Source: Todiramphus chloris collaris (lineage: Eukaryota; Chordata; Aves; Coraciiformes; Alcedinidae). From it: 64,000 bases of DNA. Under the pieces are notes generated by a model. That model was not told where the DNA came from and did not search any database. It saw only the letters and a list, made by a program, of their open reading frames with translations. The translations under genes were made by a program, and so were the position numbers. The stretch lies in assembly GCA_025345505.1 (NCBI GenBank), contig JANVCC010000183.1, positions 547,248-611,247 on the forward strand, written 5' to 3'. Of the stretch, positions 23,552 to 33,860 are shown piece by piece; within the stretch, counting starts at the first letter, position 1; each line of letters opens with the position of its first letter.

Positions 23552-24532
23552 TCCAGACCATACAAGTGCCTCCCGTACCCCAGCAATGCGGCCGCAGAGG
23601 GGAAGGGGCCGGGGCTGGGGCAGCTGCGAGGGGAATGGGTGGGGAGAGGTGGGGAAGAGGAGCATCGGCTGCGGTGCCAAACGTCACAGGATGCAGGATT
23701 TCCTCCAGACAGCACCAAGATAGAAAGGGCAGAAACCCACCCATCTTTGTCAGGCTGGGCCACCGCATCAGGTCCCCGTGGGAAGGGGCCCGCTGGAGTG
23801 GTCATGCCACTCGGTGCCACTGCACTGGGCAAATCTCGCCTACTGAAAGCGCCAAGACCAGCATCCCGCTGGCGTGTGCCCGCAGCAGGGATTCCTGCAA
23901 GGAAAAAAACCACTTGGAAACCAGTTCTCTTCAGAGCAACGGGGAGAGACCCACAAAACTTACTGTGGCAATTTTAGGGTCATTTGGGGGATTTCAGGCG
24001 ATCCAGAAGGACTCGGTTAAAGAATGACCAGGCCCTGGAGTGGGTTTGGTTTGGGTGAAGGATGCGGTTTTCAGTCAGATGTTGCCGCGGTGCCACTTGC
24101 CCTGCGAGGGAACCCAGAGCCCGCTTAACGCAATTACCTGCAATTAGGGACGAGCAAATCGGGGTGTTTGAGTCAGAGCCAGTGCAATAATCGGGGCCCA
24201 CTGAAGAGATTAGAAGCGGGAGCACAAGCTGGGCTGCAAACTGACAGTCCAGCTGGCAGGTTCTGTGGGCGCCACACCTCCGAGACACGTGGGGATGAAA
24301 GAAAAGCAAATCAAAGGAGTAGAAACTGAGTAACTTTGAGCAGAATAAACGAGAAGTGACTGTCTTCAGCCTGTGGAACCTTCTGCCAGGGGCTGCCTGA
24401 GAACAGCCCGCCAGGGATGGCCTGAGAGCAAACCACCCTCTGATCATCCTGGATTCCGACACTGAGACCTTGGGCTACGCTAGGAATTGCGAACCTCTTC
24501 TCCATTCTCACCTCCTTCACCCACCAGATGCA

Positions 24533-24645
24533 ATCACTTAGCGCTTTTCATCTTCCGAGCAGCCTGCAAACATTAACTCATTAATCCTTGTGCCCCCTGC
24601 GAGGTCGTTAAGCATTATCCCCCTTGCACAGGCCTCTTTATCTCC
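24533..24645 (-). mobile_element. MIR-like ancient SINE relic
   Basis: The run TTAGCGCTTTTCATC ... AACATTAACTCATTAATCCT ... GCGAGGTCGTTAAGCATTAT, then CCCCCTTGCACAGG, follows the order of the reverse-complemented MIR core (GCGCTTTACA, TTAACTCATTTAATCCTCAC, ATGAGGTAGGTA, ATTATCCCCATTTTACAG). Divergent, no clear ends. This rests on remembered consensus. Confidence 0.5.
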
Positions 24646-27504
24646 AAATCTGCCCATTAATTTTTAGTGCGCTCACCGCTTTAAGCGGAGCTATCAAAGT
24701 GAGAGAGGTTGCAACCACCGAGCCTCCTTTTCCAACCTGCTGAGTACCTGGATACTCCACAGGAGCCAAAGGTTCAGAAACCAGGCCCTGATGGGATGCA
24801 AATTATCCCTGATGCTCAGATGACAGAATTTTCCTGCCAGATCTCCCCATTTAATGAGCCACCCGGCCGGTAAAACAGCCAGCGCCATGGGCAGCGGTGG
24901 GGACGCTCACAACACTCACAACCCCGCCGGCTTCAAGTGCAAAACAGGCCCGCTCTGCAGAGCCAGTAAATAATTCATGCTTGGTAACAACGCTTCTCTG
25001 TCTCCCGAGGGAGCGGCGCAGAAGCAACAGGACGGCAGAAACGACGCGGTGCAATCAGATCAGGCCGACACCTCTGGGAAAGGCAAACACAACCACTCGT
25101 GCCTTTACCCCACGGTGAGGTTTCTCCGCGGTTCGTCACCGTCGACTCTCAGCTCCGGGGAGCGCGGCGAGGCAAACGCTTTTCCTTGAACTCCATCCAG
25201 AGCTGCCGGGGGCCCTGCTGCCTGAGCTGCTCTTCTCCCAGAGGCCTTCTCTCCACCGGTGGTTTGGAACCGCAGCAGAAACAATTGTGCCTCCTGTCTG
25301 CGACGCGCCGGAGCGGGCTCGATGCACGGGCTGGAATGAGGTGGCGCATCACGCACACGATCGAAGGGCACGGCAGAAAGTGCCTTTTTTTATGGCAGTC
25401 AATTGCCCAGCTTTGTAGAGTTGGAAAGATTTCTTTTTTGTTACAGGTCAAATTATCTGATATGAGCCCGTGCCAGTAAAAACTGGGATTTCCTGCCACC
25501 AAAACTTCCTCTGCTCCACTCGCTTTTGCTTGTTTCGGGTGCACCTCCCAAATTTCTCATTTAATGCCCAGCAGGAGACAGGGGCATGGTGGGCTTCAAG
25601 GGCACCTTCCCCACCACTCGAGAGCAACAAGCACCCCAGCAGCTGGGATGGGGCAGGAGGAAGATGAGGAGCGGGACACGTCCCTCTAAGCCAGAGAGCA
25701 AAACCTTTCCCAGTTGCCGGAGCCAGCAGGACATTTTCAGCGCCCGCTGATTTTGCAAGAGGAAACTCCACCTCGGGGTAGCGCTGAGGGCACAGCGTCA
25801 GGAATTTGTCCTTCCGAGGCCAGAAGTTGAATGTTATAAGCACCGGGCAGCCCAGCGGATGTGCCAGAGCAGCACCTATTGTAGTCAGAAGCCTGGAGCA
25901 GCTACGCTGGCAAAAAGATTAATTAGCGCTGGGCGTGAGCTGGAACTGCCCTGAACCAGCAGTCCCGAGGTTCTGGTGACTCCCTAGCGAAGCGGGAAAC
26001 GCTGCTCCCCCCAACTGTGCTGAGGCGAGGATTCGGTTTCCCTTTTCCTCGTGGTTTTTACCTCCATGGCGTGGTTGTTGGCTTCAGCTGCAGCTGGATA
26101 CGAACAGTGCCTGCGGGGACGCAGGCAGCAGACGCGTTCTCCCCGGTTCTGATGAGGCAGAAGCTTTACCGGGCGGCTCAGACGGAACAGCAGCCTGCCC
26201 GCGGGGCGCTGTGGGCAGCTGCTGGCACAGGGGTGATGCTCTGGGCTCCACCACCCGCCACAGCTGCTCTGTGCCTGCAGCCCCTGGCTGAAATCAGAGC
26301 CGGTGCCAGCACACCGGTGCCACCTTTTGACCCCAGGGTTTTGCCCAGAGGTGCTAAATTTGGTTACTACACCCTTGCTACCATCACCGTTATCAGCAAG
26401 GAATAAATATTTTTAAACCCTGAGTAACTGTTGAGCTGGCAGCAGGATCTCTGCCTCAGCTTCCTCCTGCTGTCCTTCCAGGCAGCCAGGGAGCCACCAG
26501 CAAGGGTGGCGGAGCCGTTGGGATTACAGCCTGTTCCCAGCCCAGCGCGCTGCAGACACTGGCTGGGCCTCCTCGGTGGCTTGGTAAGTATGTCAGAAAA
26601 GGCTGGGCTCAGCAGGCCTGTTGGAAACATCTGGCTTTAATTCTTCTTTAAAGCCACGACATTCATTTGGCCACCAAACCACTTTCCTTTCATCTCTCCG
26701 GAGGACTAACCCTGTGGCAGAGCAGCTGACTCGCTGCCCCCATCGCCCGGCGTTCTGCCGCAGGAAGAACGAGGTCACGGCGGAGCAAGAGCCGTGCTCT
26801 TCGCAGGAGGAGAGGGCTCGGGAGAGGGCGGCAGCTCAGAACTGACACTTCCCCGCTCCTCTCCTTCCCTGCAGTTCTTTTCAAGTCGTCTCAGGGCTTA
26901 CATTTCCCTGTCAACAAGTCTGTGAGGGGCTCGGAGTCCAGCTCAGACCTGATTGTGCCCCATAATTCACTAGGCCTTGCGGAGCAGACGGACGTGCCGT
27001 CCTGGGTAGGGACGGGAGTGTCTGTGCTGGGGGCAGAAGCTGTGTCTGCTTAGAAGCCTCTTGGCTGAGAGTGCTGAAGGCGCCGCAGTTGGGCTGGTGG
27101 GCAGGGAAGCAGCCCAGCACAATCAGGACACAGGCAAAGGCAGGGGAGTTTCCCACCAAGTCGTGACTGGTAATTCTGGTACCAGTAAGTGATGACCCCA
27201 GCAAGGAGACGATGTTTTGAACTCTAAACGTGTTATTGTGCAGCAAAAGAGGCCTAAAGCAAGAACGCTGGATGTTGGAAAGATCAGCTGCGCCGTCACA
27301 TGATCCCATGACGCCTGTAACCACAGCGAAGTTTTATCCAAAGCCAGGGAGATTTTTGGCTCTGTTTCTAGTTCTGAGCTCAGCAGAGATCGTGCAGTTG
27401 CATTCTCACAAACTTCCACCGATGCTGCGGCAAAGGATTTGCTTTGCAGGCAGAACCGAGTCCCACCAGCGTGGGATAGGTGCCTCGGGCAGCCTGGGAG
27501 CAGC

Positions 27505-27594
27505 GATCTCTGGGTCTTAGTCCAACACCCTTCAGATCTCTGGGTCTTAGTCCAACACCCTTCAGATCTCTGGGTCTTAGCCCAACACCCTTCA
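27505..27594. repeat. 30-bp tandem repeat, 3 copies
   Basis: Units start at 27505, 27535 and 27565, each GATCTCTGGGTCTTAGTCCA plus ACACCCTTCA, with one T/C difference in the third copy. Confidence 0.93.
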
Positions 27595-28594
27595 GCGTGA
27601 AGCAGCCAGCGACAAACAATCCATTTCTCACCTCAGGCTCCAGCTACGCCCAAAGGCTTGGCAGTGCTGGAGACACTGGGGCAATAATGTCAAACAAACC
27701 AGCTCTCAGCTGCCCCCCCTCCTTCCCTGCTGCCAGGGCCGCTCTCTTCAAACTGCCACCCTTAAAAAGATTTACCTTTCTTTTGAAAGCAACCCGGGCA
27801 GGGAAGAGCAGGACAACAATAAGCTGCCCTCTGAGTTCCCAGCCCACGGCCCGGGGCTGCCTGGGAGGAGCTGGGACAGTGAGTGCCACTCAGAGAGGAG
27901 TGAAATCCTTCTGCAGCTCAGGTGGGTCTTTCAGAGCCCAGGAGCTTCCCTCCTGGTTGCACCGAGATAGGGCCCCAGGGTATCGAGTTATCAGGAGCCA
28001 GTCTCCAGTGGTGTGGTGCAAGAGAGCTGACGAGTCCCTTCTGCCTTCACCGTATTGTTCCATCCAGGACTAGGACTTCCTGGCAGAGGAGCGAATCACG
28101 CAGGAGAGCTGGAGCAGGCTGACTCAGCGTGGTGTCCCTCGTGAACCTTGAACCAAAGGAGCTGGGAAGGATGTTAATGTTTAACTCCACCAAGAGTCCC
28201 CTGTTTAGCAAAAGGTATCTGAGACACCAGCTTCTGCCAGGAGACACTTTGCTTTGCCAGGAGCCGTGCTGGTGACCGCACCTCGGTGCTCAGGTCTCCA
28301 ACCGTGCCTTCCAAAGGCGCTGAAGTCCGAAGGGCCTCCCATCTGATAAGCTCCAGGAAAGAGCTGGATAAACCCAACGGCATTAATCAGGTCATCTCCC
28401 CAGCCCCGCGCTCGCTGGACACACCGACTCGGGAGGACAGACTGACACCACCAGTGAGGAAAAGCTGTTCAGTTGCTGGGGAAATCCTGTTCCCAGTGAT
28501 CTCCAGAGGAGCACTGCGGAGCCGCCTGCCTCTTTGCTCTCCTCCATCTCTCGTCCTCCTTCCCAAGGGCATTTAAATCTCCACATGACAGTAA

Positions 28595-28745
28595 AAAAAG
28601 AGCATGTAATGCTTAAAAGGTAGGGCAAGGACCCTGGGCTGTCATCCCAGCCCTGGTACTGGTTACTCAGGAGCCATTTCAGACTCCTGCTCCTCACTTC
28701 GCCCATTGTAAACTGGGGATGGTGCTTCCTGAACTGCCACTAATG
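28595..28745 (+). mobile_element. MIR-like ancient SINE relic
   Basis: Contains AGGGCAAGGACCCTGGGCTG, then TCATCCCAGCCCTGG and CGCCCATTGTAAACTGGGGA, in the order expected for a MIR (RNA-promoter-derived head followed by the CATCTGTAAAATGGGGAT core). Divergent and without a tail. Confidence 0.42.
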
Positions 28746-30180
28746 CACGAGTCACCTAATGAGTAATAATTAGGAAGATCCCAGATGAGTGGCTATGAAA
28801 TGCTCATTAGAGGACTGCTGAGTGGAGTGTCTCGAACGGGAACCCAGGTTTACATGCTCCAAAGGCTAGAGCTCCAGCCACGACCTGCTGGGAAAGGGCC
28901 CCACGAGAGCAGTTCTGGCCGTGCCCCACAGAGAACGTATGTCCTGCTGGGAATCTGTCCATCCCTTCCATGGGTGGCCTTGGCAATAACCTGAAACGTG
29001 GACAAAAGGGAAGGAATCCCTAACTGCATTCGTCAGGTAGAGCTGGTATCTTCCTCAGTCCCCAGGAGGGCTGAGGGAGACCCAATTCTGTACTTGGAGA
29101 TAAAGAAGCAGTTCTGACTGTCTGAGAATGAAAGAGCTCACAGTAAGAACCGGGTGGGTCAAATTACCTGCAGACAAAACGGGGGAGAGGCGAGGCCGTC
29201 CCGTCGGTATTTACTATTCAGGATATCCAAACTGACTGGCAGGAGCCAGGGAGGGAGCTCGGGACACCAAGTACGTGGAGTTCAAACTGAAAGCACAGGG
29301 CAATGCTAACGAGCCACAGGGCTCAAAGCTTCTGCTCTTCAGCCCTGAAGGCACCACATCCAACGCGGAAGGGTGATGCCTCCTCAGTAAAGTTACCCCA
29401 TGGTACTTTAAGGATCATTGTACTTTCCTATTGCCTTGGCTTCATTAAAAACTAAAAAGGGAATGTAAAGACTGACAGAGAATGTTTGGAAATGGAAGTA
29501 AAATTCCAGTTTAATCGCTGATTAAACAAACCAGTGGTGCTGTTGGGAGGGGTCACATGAAGTTCACTGGTTGGGTGGAGACCTCAGAATCAAAAAAACC
29601 TCCTTGTGGGTGTTTGAGCCTTGTCCACGGCACCGGGTGTTTCTTCAGCAGCTGCCTTACCCTACCTGCCAGCGCTGGGCCTCCTCGGCAGGAAGCTTGG
29701 CAGCCCCGACCCCCAGAGGAGGCATAGTCCCTCAGGCAGCGCTGCTACGCCAACGGCCAGACGCTTGGATGAGATACCAAAAAGGGAGGGCTGAAGATAG
29801 AAAATATTTCTTTAGATTCTCCTCTGTGGTATAAACCTCCTCAGCCTATTGCTGTAAGAGTGGCACCAGGAAAGACGCTGCCCGTGAAAGAGCCAAGCAC
29901 TCTAAGTGTGTTAATAATTACACCTGAGATTGTTTTCCCGGAACAGGTTGTTCACATCCTACTGACTCGTCACCCTTCATCCCCACAACAACCTCCTGCC
30001 AGAACACCAGAAAGCACATTTTAAATCATCGCTGAGCTCAGAGCTGTCAGCTGCATCTCGGGAAGGAGGTCGTGGCATTGGCATCCACAGGTCCCTGAAG
30101 CCGCCAGCTCGGGGTGCAACAGCAGCCAAAAACATCAGCTGAATGTTGGCTGCTTTCGGGAAGGCTCCCGAGAAATCCTC

Positions 30181-30404
30181 GGGCACTGGAGTGCAGTTCT
30201 GGTCTCGACTGCTCAGGAAGAGTGTGATGGAATTACAGAGGGTCCAGAGGAGGGGAAGGATGAGCTGCCTCAATGAGGAGCTGCCTCAATGAGGAGCAGC
30301 CAAGAAGGCTGGGACACTTCAGTGTGGAGGGAAGGCAGCAGAAAAGGATCTTACTGAGGTTTACAAAGTCAGAAAGGCGGTAGAACAAGTGAATACAGAC
30401 TTGA
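30181..30404 (+). mobile_element. Older CR1-like fragment
   Basis: GGAGTGCAGTTCTGGTCTCG and GGGTCCAGAGGAGGGGAAGG resemble an upstream portion of CR1. The piece contains a tandem 17-bp duplication (GAGCTGCCTCAATGAGG, about 30262-30295). It runs straight into the younger CR1 copy, so the two may be one element or a nested pair. Confidence 0.5.
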
Positions 30405-30905
30405 GAGTCCAGCTCTGGAGCCCCTGTCACAGGAAGGCTATGGATTTGCTGGAACGTGGACAGAGAAGGGCCACCAGGATGCTCAGAGGGCTGGAGCCCC
30501 TCTGCTGTGAGGACAGGCTGAGAGAGTTGGGGTTGTTCAGGCTGGAGAAGAGAAGGCTCCGGGGAGACCTTACTGTGGCCTTCCAGGATCTGCAGGGGGC
30601 TACAAGAAAGCTGGGGAGGGGCTTTTTAGGCTGTGGGGCAGTGACAGGACTGGAGGGGATGGATTAAAACTGGAGACAGGTCGGTTCAGGTTGGACATTA
30701 GGAGGAATTTCTTCCCCAGGAGGGTGGGGAGACCCTGGCCCAGGTTGCCCAGAGAGGTGGTGGAAGCCCCATCCTTGGCAGTGTTGAAGCCCAGGCTGGC
30801 TGGGGCTGTGAGCACCCTGCTCTAGTGGGAGGGGTCCCTGTGGGTTGGAACTGGGGGATCTTGAAGGTCCCTTCCCACCCTGACCATTCCATGATTCTAT
30901 GATAT
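30405..30905 (+). mobile_element. CR1 LINE fragment (copy C)
   Basis: About 500 bp of CR1 3' sequence from CTCTGGAGCCCCTGTCACAG to the terminus CCATGATTCTATGAT. It keeps the CAGGCT hexanucleotide (GTTGTTCAGGCTGGAGAAG) that the other three young copies lack. It also misses most of the CCCATGGCAGGG segment near the 3' end. Confidence 0.92.
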
Positions 30906-32607
30906 TCCTGGAATCCTGCTCTAGCAGAACATGGAGGCACACTTTGAAACTACAAGATTAGTTCAAATGAGAAGAAAGTATTTTTTGATGCGGGTCTGGA
31001 ACCTGGTGGCAGAGAAGACTGTGGGGACTGTACCACCGAGTTTAAAAAGGCTGACAGAAGTTCACAAGCAACAGCTCCAGAAATGGCTGCTAAAGGGGAA
31101 GGATGCGCCCTTGAACCTCTCTACGATACCCAGGGCACTGGAGCGGGCAGCAGTGAGCCCTGGCTCACGGGCTTGCCCCAACAGCATCTCCTGTTGCCAC
31201 CACTAGAGACAGGCTACTGGGCTAGAGGGGCTATCGGTCTGACCCAGGAGGATGTTTTTACCATTCTAAATTAAAACCTGGAAACCTTATACAGAATTAA
31301 TTAAGGCAACGTGGTATCTTCTAAGTGCTGCTCAGCCCGTGCGTGCTGCTGTGTGCAACGCCCCACGTTACAGCCTGGCCTCATTTAGACTCTAATCCTA
31401 CAGGCAGATCCCTTTGCCACACGGAGCTCTCCTGAAACCAGCACAGCCAGACTCTGCTGGGGAGAGGAAGCTGCACACGTGGCAGAAGCACAGAGGCTTT
31501 AAGTTGTCTTTGATGCACAGTTTGACTGTTGTTGTTGTTGTTCTGTGTTGTTATTCGTTACTGATTGCGATCCGCAGACTCTGAGATGCTTCATTCTCTC
31601 TTTGGCACTTGGATAATGAAACTCACCGGGGGGATGCAATCCCGTGGTGATCCCACGCTGGCCCACTGCTGATGTCACCGGCAGCCAAGGGTGTCCGAAA
31701 CAGGTCCCTCTGCTGAGGCAGCTGAACCGAGCTCCCAGAGTCCCGCTCACATAACCTAGAAAAACACGCAGCTTCCTGTGCAAGTCATGCATTTCATAAC
31801 AGCACATGGGAGTTTCTCTGACGTGCTCTAATAACAGGGGCACATCTGCTCCACCTGGACACAGCTCCAGCCGCACAGGCCGGCGGTCACCTGGCTGCTT
31901 AAGCGACGAAGCCCATCGTTTACCAAGTCTGTGCATTTCGTGGGCTGTAATTCAGGCTTTTTATTGGAATGAGTACATTTCACATGGCGATGCTGAGATT
32001 ACCATAAAAGTAATACCAGAATGTTAACTCCAACCAGTCACTTCCTGTCCTAATGGCCAGGGGATCTGGTGGAGGAGCCGCTCGGTGAGCACAGAACAAG
32101 AAGGCTGGGAATTTGGGACAGCTCAGAGTAGATGTGAGCTGTGGGAACAGCAAAGGCCACGTTAAACTCTTGGCCTGATTACCAGCAGCAGTGGGGAGAC
32201 TGAGCTCTAGCACCAATTACATGCAATTAGTCTTTTTTTTTTTCCAGCTTGGGAATTCGGTACTTTACCCATTATGAAAAATAACATGGAGAAAAAGAAA
32301 GCAACACCTAAAGCTATTCCTGAAAGTGCGTTGCTCAGATAAACATCTCGAGGAGCTGCTGTGTTGGCTGGAGAGCGAGCACGTGTCAAGCTAATGAAGA
32401 TACACAAACTTTCCAGTATCTCAGGAATGCAGGTTATCTAGTTTGGCTGCTCAAAACCCCTTTTTTCTTGTTTTCAAACAAGCCAGGTCTGCGGGGGTCC
32501 CCGGTACCCTGCACTCCCTGCTCTCAGCACACAGCCCAGCACCTTCCGGGGAATCTCGGAGAACAAGAGTCGCTTCTGGAAGACACGGGCCCCTCGCTCC
32601 CAGGAGG
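30906..32607. other. Intergenic sequence upstream of LIMA1
   Basis: No gene, RNA or recognisable repeat apart from a (GTT)n tract near 31526-31540 and a T-run at about 32232-32243. Confidence 0.7.
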
Positions 32608-32820
32608 ATCGGAGGGGCTGGAGCATGGCCAGAGAAGGGTAACGGAGCTGGGGAAGGGGCTGGAGAACAAGGGTGCTGAGGAGCGGCTGAGGGCCCTGGG
32701 CTGGTTCAGCCTGGAGAGAAGGAGGCTCAGGGGAGCCCTTCTGGCTCTGCCAGCTCCTGGCAGGAGGGGAGGATGAGGAGGGGTCAGTCTCTGCCCCCCA
32801 GAACAAGAGACAGGACAAGA
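32608..32820 (+). mobile_element. Old CR1 fragment just upstream of LIMA1 CpG island
   Basis: GGCTGGAGCATGGCCAGAGAAGGGTAACG..., GAGCGGCTGAGGGCCCTGGG and TTCAGCCTGGAGAGAAGGAG match the internal 3' region of CR1 but are more diverged than the other copies and lack the 3' terminus. Confidence 0.7.
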
Positions 32821-32979
32821 GGAAACACTCCACTCAACAAGCCCCCATCCCGGGAGGAGTTTCCAAGCCACGGAGCTGCGGTGCCGCGGGACACGGGTCA
32901 GCGCTGCCCTGGCAGCACCGCACTAACGGTTGGGCGGCCTCTTCCAACCACAGCAATTCTGCGCCAAGCCGCGGCTCCA

Positions 32980-33860
32980 GGGCCCTTCATCCCCCCTCAC
33001 CTCGCCAGACCCGGAAGGAGCGAGCCTGCCTGCCCCCAGCCCACCCCGGCGGTGCCCGGGGCTGTGCCGCCAGGCCAACCCTCCACGGCGGGGCCCAGAA
33101 GGGCGGCGAACGCCCCCAGGGCCGAGCCCCCGGAGCGACCCCCGCCGCCCTCAGCGCCGCCGCGCGCAGGGAAAAAGGCAGGAAGCGCGCGCGCGCGGAC
33201 CCCTCAGCGCCGGGCGGCGGCAGCGCGCACGCGCCGGAAGAGACCCGACCCCTCCACCCCCACCCCCGCCCCTCACTCACCGGGCGGGGGGCGGGGCCCG
33301 CGGGCGGGGGCGGGGCCCGGGGGCGGGGGCGGAGACGGGGGCGGGGCCCGTGGCGGCTTCGCGGGGCCGCCGCCGGCACCCAGGGGCAGTCGCCGCCTCA
33401 GTCGCGACAGGTGCGCGCGCCGGACCCGCCTCCCGGCTGCCGCAGGTGCGTGGAGGGGGGAAGGGGGACGGGGGTCGCGCTCCCGGTACCGGGGTTGCCC
33501 GCAGCCACCAGGGTTACCCGCAGCACCGGGGCTGCCCGCAGCCCGGGTCCCGCTCCGCTGTCCCGTGAGCCGTGTCGGTGCCCGGCTCCCGTTCCCCGTC
33601 CCGAAGGCCGGCGCGGGGGTGGGTCCCGGGGCTCCGGGCTGGCCCCGGGCCCTCCCTCGGGAGCTGGGCTCCTGCGGGGCGCGGAGAGCGGGCCCGGCCG
33701 CGTCTCGGTGCGGGCGGCCGGCGGGAGAACGGGGGTGTCGGGGCGCGTCCCCTGGAAGGGTGAGGGGTGGGCCCCCGGCGCGGCTGTCGCTCGGTGCCCT
33801 GCTGCCCCGGGCTGATTTCAGCCGCTGTCTCCCCCCGGGAGAAGCCACCCAGGTCCCGCT
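32980..33860. promoter_or_regulatory. LIMA1: CpG island and GC-box cluster, LIMA1 (EPLIN-beta) promoter
   Basis: Dense CpG sequence upstream of the first LIMA1 coding exon. A cluster of GC boxes (GGGGCGGGGC type) fills 33281-33350 and a CG alternating run lies near 33186-33197. The G-runs could form quadruplexes. It is the only CpG island between the divergent LARP4 gene and LIMA1 exon 2, so it is the likely promoter of the long isoform. Confidence 0.75.
33360..33445 (+). other. LIMA1: Candidate non-coding first exon of LIMA1
   Basis: Human LIMA1-beta begins with a non-coding exon. Here CCGCAG/GTGCGT (donor at 33446) just downstream of the GC-box cluster is a plausible 5' splice site; CGACAG/GTGCGC about 35 bp earlier is an alternative. 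Transcript data would be needed to fix it. Confidence 0.35.

Larger units (their letters stand above)
23552..30180. other. LARP4-LIMA1 intergenic region, left part
   Basis: No gene is supported. Contents recognised: a MIR-like relic (about 24533-24645), a 30-bp triplication (27505-27594) and a second MIR-like relic (about 28595-28745). The rest appears to be unique non-coding sequence with only short chance ORFs. Mammals have FAM186A in this interval; no match was recognised. Confidence 0.75.

Noticed and set aside
27480..28073. 197-aa plus-strand frame with LGLSPTPFRS repeats
   Set aside because: Arises from the 30-bp triplication; the rest has no recognisable domain or splice structure.
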